Shown here: positions 1 to 5,923 of the stretch, piece after piece
Layout: every line of letters begins with the position of its first letter
Position numbering within the stretch: position 1 is the first letter of the stretch
Source of the DNA: JAJDFU01 sp964641965
GTDB lineage: Bacteria; Bacteroidota; Bacteroidia; Chitinophagales; Saprospiraceae
Assembly: GCA_964641965.1 (NCBI GenBank)
Contig: CAZXLD010000095.1
Coordinates: 1 to 6,911 of the forward strand
DNA length: 6,911 nucleotides
Direction: 5' to 3'
Made by a program: the position numbers and the translations under genes
Notes under the pieces: generated by a model
Databases searched by the model: none
Seen by the model: only the letters and a program-made list of their open reading frames with translations
Told to the model about the DNA's origin: nothing

Positions 1-959
1 ACAGAGGTTTCTCCACTAAGCATCACAGCATCTGCTCCGTCCATTACGGCATTTGCTACATCCGAAATCTCTGCCCGGGTCGGGCTAGGGTTGGTGATCA
101 TACTATCCATCATTTGGGTAGCAACGATAACCGGACGGGCTCGCTGGCGACATTTTTGAATAATCTCTTTCTGGATAATAGGCAAGCGCTCCATAGGAAC
201 TTCAATTCCGAGGTCTCCTCTTGCCACCATAATTGCATTAGAAACTTTGATAATCTTGTCGATCTTATCGACAGCCTCCGGTTTCTCGATCTTGGCCACT
301 GTCTTTGCGGGGTGGTTCGCTTTCTGGATCCGGTCCGTCAGGTCCTTTATGTCCTTTGGAGAACGGACAAAGGATAGGGCAATCCAGTTGACCGGTTGGG
401 TTAGTATGAATGCTAAGTCCACCAAATCCTTTTTCGTCAGGCTGGGCAGGGAAATTTTTGTGTTTGGAAGGTTCACCCCTTTGTTGGAAGACAAAGTTCC
501 TCCAAATAGGGTCCTCAGAACAACCCGATTCTCTTTGTTGGTTTCTGCTACTTCAAAAACCAGTTTTCCATCATCTACCAGCACCTGTTCCCCCACCTGA
601 ACGTCTCGTGCAAAATTGGGATAACTCATGTATACTTTTTCATGTGTCCCCAAACATTCCTCATTTACAAATGGGATAAGGTCTCCTTCCTTCAATTCAA
701 GCCCATTATCTTTGATCTTGCCCACCCGGAGTTTTGGGCCCTGAAGGTCTGCCAGAATGCCACAATGCAATCCATAGGTCGTATTGATGTGGATGATATG
801 ATTGATTACTTGGAGGTGATCATCGTGGGTACCATGGGAAAAATTAAGCCGAAAAACGTCCACGCCTGCTTGTACAAGTTCTAGCAATTGGGCGTAGGAA
901 TTAGAGGCGGGGCCTATCGTGGCAACGATTTTAGTGCTTTGATGGTCAACGACTTTCAT
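1..959 (-). CDS. pyk: Pyruvate kinase, N-terminal 319 residues (cut by window edge)
   Basis: Cytoplasmic glycolytic enzyme that transfers phosphate from phosphoenolpyruvate to ADP, giving pyruvate and ATP. The minus strand reads open from ATG at 959-957 (MKVVDHQSTKIVATIGPAS) to the window edge. Visible family motifs are LNFSHG near residue 40, ADLQGPKLRVG (residues 70-80), a B-domain insert at roughly 80-165, WIALSFVRSP, the catalytic-lysine motif AKIEKPEA with Lys223 and metal ligand Glu225, ARGDLGIEVP with metal ligand Asp249, and ATQMM with substrate-binding Thr281, followed by SPTRAEISDVANAVMDGADA. The family is usually about 470-480 residues, so the end of the barrel and the C-terminal domain lie outside the window. 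Lys76 (GPK) replaces the Glu of K+-dependent enzymes. The gene is divergent from acpP. The start is chosen because family similarity begins about eight residues after this Met and no useful ATG lies upstream. Confidence 0.96.
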   Translation of the reverse strand, partial: MKVVDHQSTKIVATIGPASNSYAQLLELVQAGVDVFRLNFSHGTHDDHLQVINHIIHINTTYGLHCGILADLQGPKLRVGKIKDNGLELKEGDLIPFVNEECLGTHEKVYMSYPNFARDVQVGEQVLVDDGKLVFEVAETNKENRVVLRTLFGGTLSSNKGVNLPNTKISLPSLTKKDLVDLAFILTQPVNWIALSFVRSPKDIKDLTDRIQKANHPAKTVAKIEKPEAVDKIDKIIKVSNAIMVARGDLGIEVPMERLPIIQKEIIQKCRQRARPVIVATQMMDSMITNPSPTRAEISDVANAVMDGADAVMLSGETS

Positions 960-1054
960 GAGTTGGAGTTACAGTGGCTTCAGGTTAATAGATACGGGAA
1001 TCCAGGATGGTACATTCGTAAAGTAAGAAAGTGTATTTTCTACAAAAAGCACTA

Positions 1055-1083
1055 TAAAGTTAGGAGAAGTTGACAAGATCAAA
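1055..1083 (-). promoter_or_regulatory. Candidate Bacteroidota-type promoter for pyk
   Basis: On the minus strand, TTTG (1083-1080) is followed after 17 bases by TAACTTTA (1062-1055), which matches TAnnTTTG at all but the last base. Transcription would start near 1048, leaving an untranslated leader of about 90 bases before the pyk ATG. The spacer is at the short end of the usual range and other partial matches lie nearby, so this is a weak call made mainly because of its position. Confidence 0.33.
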
Positions 1084-1168
1084 AACAGAATAGGTTCAAC
1101 CGAATAGATTAGACGCCGGAAGGATATTTAAGGTGATTTGGCAGGGTTGAAATGTGCTCAAAATCAAT

Positions 1169-1202
1169 AGTGAAAGGGCTTGGGGTAAAAAAAAAGTGAA
1201 AG
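1169..1202 (+). repeat. Direct repeat AGTGAAAG upstream of the acpP promoter
   Basis: AGTGAAAG occurs at 1169-1176 and again at 1195-1202, 26 bases apart. The second copy directly abuts the TTTG upstream promoter element at 1203, and the A-run 1187-1195 runs into it. Placement against the -33 element is suggestive of an activator site or UP-like element, but an eight-base repeat can arise by chance and no known regulator site is recognised. Confidence 0.3.
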
Positions 1203-1235
1203 TTTGCCCAACCATTAACAGAAGTTTTACCTTTG
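1203..1235 (+). promoter_or_regulatory. Bacteroidota-type promoter for acpP
   Basis: TTTG at 1203-1206 and TACCTTTG at 1228-1235 match the -33 and -7 elements of the main Bacteroidota sigma factor (TTTG, then TAnnTTTG) with a 21-base spacer. Transcription would start near 1240-1243, giving a leader of about 30 bases before the acpP ATG. An A-tract just upstream may strengthen it. This placement also rules out the in-frame ATG at 1233 as the acpP start, because it lies inside the -7 element. Confidence 0.68.
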
Positions 1236-1271
1236 CGACGGTATTCGTTAAACCACATCAAAGCGGATCTT

Positions 1272-1508
1272 ATGTCTAGTATTGCAGAAAGAGTAAGTAA
1301 AATTATCGTTGACAAATTGGGCGTTGATTCTTCTGAAGTTACCCCGGAAGCTAGCTTTATTAACGACCTGGGAGCTGATTCACTGGATACAGTAGAATTA
1401 ATTATGGAATTCGAAAAGGAATTTGACATTTCCATACCAGACGAAGAAGCAGAAAACATCCAAACAGTGGGTAATGCCATTGAATATCTTGAAAAGGCAA
1501 AATCGTAG
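1272..1508 (+). CDS. acpP: Acyl carrier protein
   Basis: Small acidic cytoplasmic protein (78 residues) that carries growing fatty acyl chains on a 4'-phosphopantetheine arm for fatty acid synthesis. The attachment motif GADSLD is present with Ser37 as the modified residue, and the frame ends typically with EEAENIQTVGNAIEYLEK. Length and helix pattern are standard for AcpP. The start at 1272 (MSSIAERVSKIIVDKLG) fits family length; an in-frame ATG 39 bases upstream would add 13 basic residues and falls in the promoter. No Shine-Dalgarno sequence is visible, as expected for this phylum. fabF follows 126 bases downstream, the usual partner. The last codons form one arm of a terminator-like hairpin that may set ACP above downstream gene expression. 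Confidence 0.98.
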   Translation: MSSIAERVSKIIVDKLGVDSSEVTPEASFINDLGADSLDTVELIMEFEKEFDISIPDEEAENIQTVGNAIEYLEKAKS

Positions 1509-1525
1509 CATTTTTTGCCTTTTTT
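1492..1525 (+). terminator. Weak intrinsic terminator or attenuator overlapping the acpP stop
   Basis: AAAAGGCAAAA (1492-1502) can pair over 11 bases with TTTTGCCTTTT (1513-1523), leaving a 10-base loop; the U-run of the RNA spans 1520-1525. Only three pairs are G-C, so the hairpin is weak and read-through into fabF is likely. The upstream arm is in the last acpP codons and the stop codon lies in the loop, so ribosomes finishing acpP would mask the structure. Confidence 0.45.
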
Positions 1526-1540
1526 ACTGAAAAAACTACA

Positions 1541-1619
1541 GATCAGGACTCTCCGGGTTCTGGTTTGTGGTTTATAGGCCTTCCTTCCGACTATCTGGTC
1601 GGTTACTTCGGATCCTGAT
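1541..1619 (+). promoter_or_regulatory. Possible structured leader of fabF
   Basis: The 126-base acpP-fabF gap contains a small hairpin, CCGAC (1587-1591) with GTCGG (1598-1602) across a six-base loop, enclosed by a longer-range pairing of ATCAGGA (1542-1548) with TCCTGAT (1613-1619). The outer arms end 15 bases before the fabF ATG. No known riboswitch is recognised and no convincing separate promoter was found. This could be a folded leader affecting fabF translation or simply chance. Confidence 0.22.
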
Positions 1620-1634
1620 AAAACACCTTGGTTC

Positions 1635-2891
1635 ATGAGAAGAGTTGTTGTTACTGGAATAGGTGCCCTTACCCCAATTGGTAATTCCATCCCATTTTAT
1701 TTGGAAGGATTACGGGAAGGGACGAGTGGGTCTGGCCCGATTTCGCACTTCGACCCGGCCAATTTTAAGACTCAATTTGCTTGCGAAGTAAAAGACTTCG
1801 TTCCGGAAGATTTTATGGACAAGCGGGAGGCCAGGCGAATTGATCGCTTCAGCCAGTTTGCCTTGGTTGCCGGGAGCGAAGCAGTTGCCGATGCGGGAAT
1901 CCAGGCCGAAGCGATGAGTGAAGCAGAAAAAGACCGCGTAGGCGTTGTTTGGGCATCGGGTATTGGAGGATTGAATTCGCTGGAAGAAGAAATTGTAACT
2001 TTTGCACAAGGTAATGGGATTCCGCGCTTCAATCCGTTTATGATTCCCAGGATGATCGCAGATATTGCAGCCGGTCATCTATCCATGAAATATGGATTCA
2101 GGGGGATCAATTTTGCCACTGTATCTGCATGTGCTTCCTCTTCCCATGCTATCATGGTTGCTTTTGATTTCATTAGAAGTGGTCGAAACGATATAATTGT
2201 TACCGGTGGTTCTGAAGCTTCAATTACCCAGGCTGGTGTTGGGGGTTTTAATTCCATGAAGGCATTGTCTACCCGAAATGAGGATTATCGGACCGCTTCC
2301 CGCCCATTCGATGCAGACCGTGATGGATTTGTGTTGGGTGAAGGTGCTGGAGCACTAATCCTGGAAGAATATGAACACGCACGGAAGAGGGGGGCCACCA
2401 TCTATGCCGAAGTAGCTGGGTGCGGAGCGACTGCGGACGCCTATCATATTACAGCACCTCATCCGGAAGGATTGGGGGCCAGGAATGTGATGAAAATGGC
2501 CTTGCAGGATGCGGATATGCAAGCCAGTGAAATTGACTATGTAAATGTGCATGGCACCTCGACCCAACTCGGCGACATTGCCGAAGTAAAAGCGATCCGG
2601 GAAGTATTCGGTGAAGATGCCTACAATATAAATATCAGTTCTACCAAGTCTATGACAGGCCATTTACTTGGAGCAGCAGGTGCTATCGAGGCCATAGCCT
2701 GTATACTAGCTATGAATCATCACTTTATTCCCCCCACCATCAATCACTTTACGGACGATCCGGACTTGGATTCCAGGTATAATTTTACCTTTAATAAATT
2801 TCAGGAAAGGGAAGTCAGGGCAGCCTTAAGTAATACGTTTGGGTTTGGTGGGCACAATTCTAGCGTTATCTTTAAGCAGCTAAAGGATTAG
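1635..2891 (+). CDS. fabF: Beta-ketoacyl-ACP synthase II
   Basis: Condensing enzyme of type II fatty acid synthesis in the cytoplasm: it joins malonyl-ACP to an acyl-ACP with release of CO2 and lengthens the chain by two carbons. The 418-residue length is normal. The thiolase-fold catalytic residues are visible: Cys166 in SACASSSHA, His306 in VNVHGTST, Lys338 and His343 in STKSMTGHLLGAAGA. The glycine-rich gatekeeper loop FGFGGHN near residues 402-408 has Phe404, which corresponds to E. coli Phe400. The start MRRVVVTGIGALTPIGN matches the family N-terminus directly. The gene follows acpP, which supplies its carrier partner, and precedes rnc, the standard Bacteroidota order. FabB is the alternative within this superfamily, but neighbourhood and motif spacing favour FabF. 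Confidence 0.97.
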   Translation: MRRVVVTGIGALTPIGNSIPFYLEGLREGTSGSGPISHFDPANFKTQFACEVKDFVPEDFMDKREARRIDRFSQFALVAGSEAVADAGIQAEAMSEAEKDRVGVVWASGIGGLNSLEEEIVTFAQGNGIPRFNPFMIPRMIADIAAGHLSMKYGFRGINFATVSACASSSHAIMVAFDFIRSGRNDIIVTGGSEASITQAGVGGFNSMKALSTRNEDYRTASRPFDADRDGFVLGEGAGALILEEYEHARKRGATIYAEVAGCGATADAYHITAPHPEGLGARNVMKMALQDADMQASEIDYVNVHGTSTQLGDIAEVKAIREVFGEDAYNINISSTKSMTGHLLGAAGAIEAIACILAMNHHFIPPTINHFTDDPDLDSRYNFTFNKFQEREVRAALSNTFGFGGHNSSVIFKQLKD

Positions 2892-2974
2892 TTGGACTTT
2901 CACCGGTTTCCTCCTGCTCTGGTAAAGTTTATAAAGAATCTGTTTATCAATCGCTGGAATAAAGTATGGCGTGA

Positions 2975-3004
2975 CCGGGTTTGTATCTCCCGGCTCAGGT
3001 TTTT
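2975..3004 (+). terminator. Weak hairpin with T-run in the fabF-rnc gap
   Basis: CCGGG (2975-2979) can pair with CCCGG (2989-2993) across a nine-base loop, and a run of five T (3000-3004) follows after six bases. The stem is only five pairs and the T-run is offset, so if functional it would be a leaky attenuator just upstream of rnc. The rest of the 133-base gap (2892-3024) shows no clear promoter and no credible gene. Confidence 0.22.
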
Positions 3005-3024
3005 AATTCAAACAATAATCGACC

Positions 3025-3765
3025 TTGCGCCTGATTTTTCGTTTGTACAATTATTATTTCTCATCAGACCGGGATATTGCCAGAAGGTTGAAAAAACTAG
3101 TCGGTTTTGTCCCTGTCAACCTTTCCATATTTATTCTGGCTTTTTCCCATAAATCCGGATCCTCGGATAAAGAATATGCCATTCAGAATAATGAGCGTTT
3201 GGAGTATCTGGGCGATGCCATTCTGGGTACTATTGTGGCAGAGTATCTATTCAAAAAATATCCGAACAGCGACGAAGGTTTCCTGACAAAAATGCGATCC
3301 AAGATTGTGAAGCGAAAATCCTTAAACGGTATCGGTGATCAAATGGGACTAGACGTATTTTTACAGGAGTTGAATAATACCCGATTGAGTAAATCCATGT
3401 TGGGTAATGCAGTGGAGGCTTTGGTGGGAGCCATTTATCTGGAGTGCGGATACAAATTCACCAAGCAGTTTGTCGTTCAGCGTATCCTGCGGCATTATGT
3501 AAATGTACACGAGTTGGAGAAATTTGATGATAACTACAAGAGCCAACTCTTGGAATACTGCCAAAAGAATGGCCAGTCGGTTAGTTATAAATTGCTTGCT
3601 CGATACAAGTTTGAAAAACGGGATCGCTTCAAAGTGGCTGTCCTGGTTGATGGCAAAAAAATTGCAAGTGCCGACGACTTTAATAAAAAGAGTGCAGAGC
3701 AAACTGCCTCGGAAAAAGCCATGCAGATTATGGGTATCCTGCAAGAAGAAGAAACTGAAATTTAA
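3025..3765 (+). CDS. rnc: Ribonuclease III
   Basis: Cytoplasmic double-strand-specific endoribonuclease that processes rRNA precursors and structured mRNAs. Residues 15-160 form the catalytic domain with the signature NERLEYLGDAIL (56-67), in which Glu57, Glu60 and Asp64 match E. coli Glu38, Glu41 and Asp45, and a second active-site stretch LGNAVEALVGAIYLE (126-140) with Glu131. Asn128 stands where E. coli has metal-binding Asp114. Residues 171-240 are a double-stranded RNA-binding domain ending KKSAEQTASEKAM, with a divergent central loop. The 246-residue length is normal. The first ATG is codon 90, beyond half the active site, and an in-frame TAA at 3016-3018 blocks upstream extension, so translation must use a non-ATG codon. 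TTG at 3025 gives a plausible N-terminus (RLIFRLYNYYFSSD); TTG 3043 is the alternative. It probably shares a transcript with fabF. Confidence 0.93.
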   Translation: MRLIFRLYNYYFSSDRDIARRLKKLVGFVPVNLSIFILAFSHKSGSSDKEYAIQNNERLEYLGDAILGTIVAEYLFKKYPNSDEGFLTKMRSKIVKRKSLNGIGDQMGLDVFLQELNNTRLSKSMLGNAVEALVGAIYLECGYKFTKQFVVQRILRHYVNVHELEKFDDNYKSQLLEYCQKNGQSVSYKLLARYKFEKRDRFKVAVLVDGKKIASADDFNKKSAEQTASEKAMQIMGILQEEETEI

Positions 3766-3863
3766 TTCGGATTCTCATCGAAACACCATTTTCTTTTTTC
3801 AATCAAGTCGATAAGGAAACGATCCGGAAAGCCCGGGCACTTGCGCGAAAATCCTGGTGGCGA
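3765..3863 (+). other. Probable N-terminal coding extension of the SWIM gene, start codon unresolved
   Basis: The reading frame of the downstream SWIM gene stays open upstream of its GTG at 3864 back to a TGA at 3756-3758. The 33 codons translate to a helix-like segment ending DKETIRKARALARKSWWR, which resembles the segment that precedes the WGE-containing block in Bacteroidota SWIM proteins. No ATG, GTG or TTG occurs here in this frame, and no ATG in any forward frame. Candidate rare starts are ATT at 3765 (overlapping the last base of the rnc TAA), ATT at 3771 and ATC at 3777. Family resemblance is from memory, not from an alignment. Confidence 0.5.
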
Positions 3864-5060
3864 GTGCTTGGCAGTAACTCCAATAGGATTTGGGGGGAAT
3901 GTAGGAGCCGGGGTGCCAGTTATTTTAAAGTAGCCTTGGACCTAAAAGAAGGAAAATCCTATTGTGCTTGTCCCAATCAGGAACAAACCTGTATACATCG
4001 ATACGGATTGATGCTCCTGCTCCAAGAACAGGCTACGGCATTTCAAGGATCGGCCGTTAGCCCAGATTGGGTGGAAGAGCGCCTGGCTAAAGGAAAAACT
4101 AAGGCTGATGAACTCGAAAAATCCAGAAACCGGGATAAAAACCGGGAGCGGAGGCTTCAGCAGATGCAAACCGGAGCCCAGGACCTAAAGGAGTGGTTGA
4201 TGGATTTGTTAAGACAAGGATTAGCTACAGCTTATGATCAACCGGAATCCTATTGGGAATCTATCGCCTCTCGAATGGTAGACGCCAAATTGGGAACCAT
4301 TGGGCGGCGACTTAGGCAGCTACCATTGCTTTTTGGTCATGCTACTTGGCCGGAGGACCTGGTAGAGGAAATCGGAGATCTTTTTCGGCTGACAAGAGCA
4401 TGGGAACAAATGGAATTTTTGAATCCAGAAGAGCAGTGGGATCTATGGATACACTCTGGCCTTAATTTGCGAAGGGAGGAGGTAACCCAAGGAGGTGTCC
4501 AACCAGGGTTGTGGAGGGTTTGGCATATTCAGTTTCAGGAGGATGACCAACTGAAATCTCGTCGGCTTTGGCTTCGGGAGGAGAATACCGGGCAGTTTGC
4601 CATGATTCTGGATTATGTGTGGGGAGAAACAGGGAAATTTGAAGGAGAATGGTCTATAGGGGAATTAGTCCAGCTTAGCTTATCCTTTTATCCCTCAGCC
4701 TGGCCACTTCGAGCTGTGGTCAGTCCCTCTTCTGCAAAGTCCAAAACGTTTAAAATCCCAAATACGTCGGGTTCGATCGAATCCTTAAACCATCTAAAGG
4801 TTTCCTGGACAACTGCCCTTGGAAAAAATCCATGGATCAGGAGGCTTCCATTTCTCTTCGACGAAGGGCAGGTGAGCTACCAGGAAAAATGGTTTTGGAA
4901 AGATAATACAGGAGCGATTTTACCTCTGCAAGCAGATGATGCCGGTTGGAAGTTGTTGGCATTAGGCGCACAAGGAGCATTTACCCTTTTTGGAGAGTTT
5001 GACGGGCACGTCATTTATCCCTTATCTGTTAAATTCGGAAGTCGAATTTTGGCTGTTTAG
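3864..5060 (+). CDS. SWIM zinc finger family protein
   Basis: Predicted zinc-binding protein of unknown precise role; SWIM domains are generally thought to bind DNA or proteins. The motif CxC-x6-CxH is seen as Cys34, Cys36, Cys43 and His45 (YCACPNQEQTCIH), preceded by IWGEC and followed by YGLMLLL, as in the Bacteroidota SWIM family. Residues 67-105 hold PDWVEERLAK and a charged, Lys/Arg/Glu-rich, probably helical linker; residues 109-140 read LKEWLMDLLRQGLA and later SRMVDAKLGTIGRRLRQLP, also characteristic of this family. The remainder is tryptophan-rich and lacks a motif I can name. GTG at 3864 is only the first conventional start: it truncates a conserved-looking N-terminus, and the true protein is probably about 425-431 residues. 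It lies 98 bases after rnc. The MoxR-type ATPase and von Willebrand factor A genes that I recall accompanying such proteins are absent downstream. Confidence 0.85.
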   Translation: MLGSNSNRIWGECRSRGASYFKVALDLKEGKSYCACPNQEQTCIHRYGLMLLLQEQATAFQGSAVSPDWVEERLAKGKTKADELEKSRNRDKNRERRLQQMQTGAQDLKEWLMDLLRQGLATAYDQPESYWESIASRMVDAKLGTIGRRLRQLPLLFGHATWPEDLVEEIGDLFRLTRAWEQMEFLNPEEQWDLWIHSGLNLRREEVTQGGVQPGLWRVWHIQFQEDDQLKSRRLWLREENTGQFAMILDYVWGETGKFEGEWSIGELVQLSLSFYPSAWPLRAVVSPSSAKSKTFKIPNTSGSIESLNHLKVSWTTALGKNPWIRRLPFLFDEGQVSYQEKWFWKDNTGAILPLQADDAGWKLLALGAQGAFTLFGEFDGHVIYPLSVKFGSRILAV

Positions 5061-5121
5061 CTTATGCCAGGGCACCGGTAAACCCCTACAAGTATTCAAC
5101 ATCCTTCCCGCAATTGGGTTA

Positions 5122-5129
5122 TAGTTTTG
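5122..5129 (+). promoter_or_regulatory. Candidate -7 element ahead of msrA
   Basis: TAGTTTTG at 5122-5129 matches TAnnTTTG exactly, in the 154-base gap between the SWIM gene stop and the msrA ATG. No TTTG or TTG is visible about 20 bases upstream, so it is a half-match; a few such octamers are expected by chance in a window this size. If used, the leader would be about 80 bases. No convincing terminator after the SWIM gene was found in the same gap. Confidence 0.28.
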
Positions 5130-5214
5130 TTGGGTTTTGCCTATGGTTTCGTTAAAGCCAGCTTACTATTAAGACAATTGATTAAACTGCTTGTTTGGCC
5201 ATAAAAAATCAACT

Positions 5215-5889
5215 ATGCGAGTCACTTTGTTATTATTTTCCATTGCGTTCATTCTGGCTTGTTCCAGCAATACGCAATCTCAAGTTTCAGATGAACAGGT
5301 TCGGACATTGGATCAATCGGATGCCGGAGATCTGTCGATCGCCACGTTTGCAGGAGGTTGTTTCTGGTGTGTAGAAGCATCTTTTGAGCGTATTCAAGGC
5401 GTGAAGGAAGTGGTTTCGGGTTACACCGGCGGATCTGAACCCAATCCAACCTATCAACAGGTTAGTTATGGCCTGACGCACCATGCAGAAGCGGTCCGGG
5501 TTCACTTTGATCCTGCTATTGTTGATTATCCGACTTTGCTAAAAGTTTTCTTTGTTGCTCATGATCCTACCCAATTAAACCGGCAAGGTCCGGATGTGGG
5601 TGCTCAATACCGTTCTGCAGTCTATTTTCACGATTCTGACCAGAAGGCGGCAGTCGATGCGTATATAAAACAGTTGAATAAGTCAGAGAAATTTATGAGC
5701 CCTATTGTAACTCAGCTGGAAGAAGCTGGAACATTTTATGTTGCGGAGGAGTACCACCAGGATTATTATGAGCATCATCCAAATCAGAGCTACATTTACA
5801 ACGTATCAAGGCCTAAAGTAGAGAAAGTAATGAAAACCTTTCCGGAACTTCTAAAGCCTGTTTATCAAGTCAAAGAGGCAAAAAATTAA
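5215..5889 (+). CDS. msrA: Peptide methionine sulfoxide reductase A, predicted lipoprotein
   Basis: Reduces the S epimer of methionine sulfoxide in oxidised proteins. From ATG at 5215 (224 residues) the N-terminus is a lipoprotein signal peptide, MRVTLLLFSIAFILAC, with lipidation at Cys16, so the enzyme should be anchored at the periplasmic side of the envelope rather than free in the cytoplasm. The catalytic motif GGCFWC spans residues 47-52 with nucleophile Cys49; VSGYTGG, PNPTYQQV and HHAEAVRVHFDP follow, then QYRSAVYF and AEEYHQDYYEHHPNQ, all typical of MsrA. Cys52 is the only other cysteine in the mature domain and so the only candidate resolving residue inside the protein. An in-frame TTG at 5191 would put polar residues ahead of the signal peptide and is rejected. 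No fused MsrB domain. A small membrane-protein gene begins 34 bases downstream. Confidence 0.96.
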   Translation: MRVTLLLFSIAFILACSSNTQSQVSDEQVRTLDQSDAGDLSIATFAGGCFWCVEASFERIQGVKEVVSGYTGGSEPNPTYQQVSYGLTHHAEAVRVHFDPAIVDYPTLLKVFFVAHDPTQLNRQGPDVGAQYRSAVYFHDSDQKAAVDAYIKQLNKSEKFMSPIVTQLEEAGTFYVAEEYHQDYYEHHPNQSYIYNVSRPKVEKVMKTFPELLKPVYQVKEAKN

Positions 5890-5890
5890 G

Positions 5891-5898
5891 TAGATTTG
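5891..5898 (+). promoter_or_regulatory. Candidate -7 element ahead of the small membrane-protein gene
   Basis: TAGATTTG, directly after the msrA stop codon, matches TAnnTTTG exactly and would place the start of transcription about 20 bases before the ATG at 5924. No good TTTG partner is seen at the right distance inside the end of msrA (TTTA at 5861 is too far away). It may give the downstream gene some independent expression, or be a chance match. Confidence 0.33.
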
Positions 5899-5923
5899 TT
5901 TCATATTTAATCCCCTTGGGCAT

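Larger units (their letters stand above)
960..1271. other. Divergent intergenic region between pyk and acpP
   Basis: These 312 bases hold no credible gene; the open frames across them are short or antisense continuations of neighbouring genes. The left part would be the pyk leader, the middle (about 1084-1168) shows nothing I recognise, and the right part holds a direct repeat, a run of nine A (1187-1195) and the acpP promoter. An IPExxxVDY-family gene, which I recall between pyk and acpP in some Bacteroidota, is not here; the space is too small for it. Confidence 0.7.

Noticed and set aside
247..884. Several plus-strand open frames
   Set aside because: All are antisense to pyk, which is supported by clear family motifs along the whole stretch.
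888..1073. 61-codon plus-strand open frame
   Set aside because: It is partly antisense to the start of pyk and otherwise lies in the divergent promoter region; no recognisable features.
1233..1271. Upstream ATG start for acpP
   Set aside because: It lies within the TACCTTTG promoter element and would add 13 basic residues not found in acyl carrier proteins.
1109..1690. 193-codon open frame on the minus strand
   Set aside because: It is antisense to all of acpP and the start of fabF, has low-complexity composition and resembles no family; acpP and fabF are certain on the other strand.
2980..3011. Promoter-like pair TTTG (2980-2983) and TAATTCAA (3004-3011) before rnc
   Set aside because: Spacing is right, but the second element matches TAnnTTTG only at TA and one T; it is no better than chance.
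2892..3152. Open frame starting with TTG immediately after the fabF stop, with a segment VKFIKNLF that recalls some RNase III N-termini
   Set aside because: It is in a different frame from rnc, overlaps 128 bases of it, and after the first residues shows no RNase III features. The rnc frame already supplies its own normal N-terminus from 3025, so a frameshift is not needed.
5191..5214. TTG start for msrA eight codons upstream
   Set aside because: It would place polar residues before a well-formed lipoprotein signal peptide that begins at the ATG 5215.
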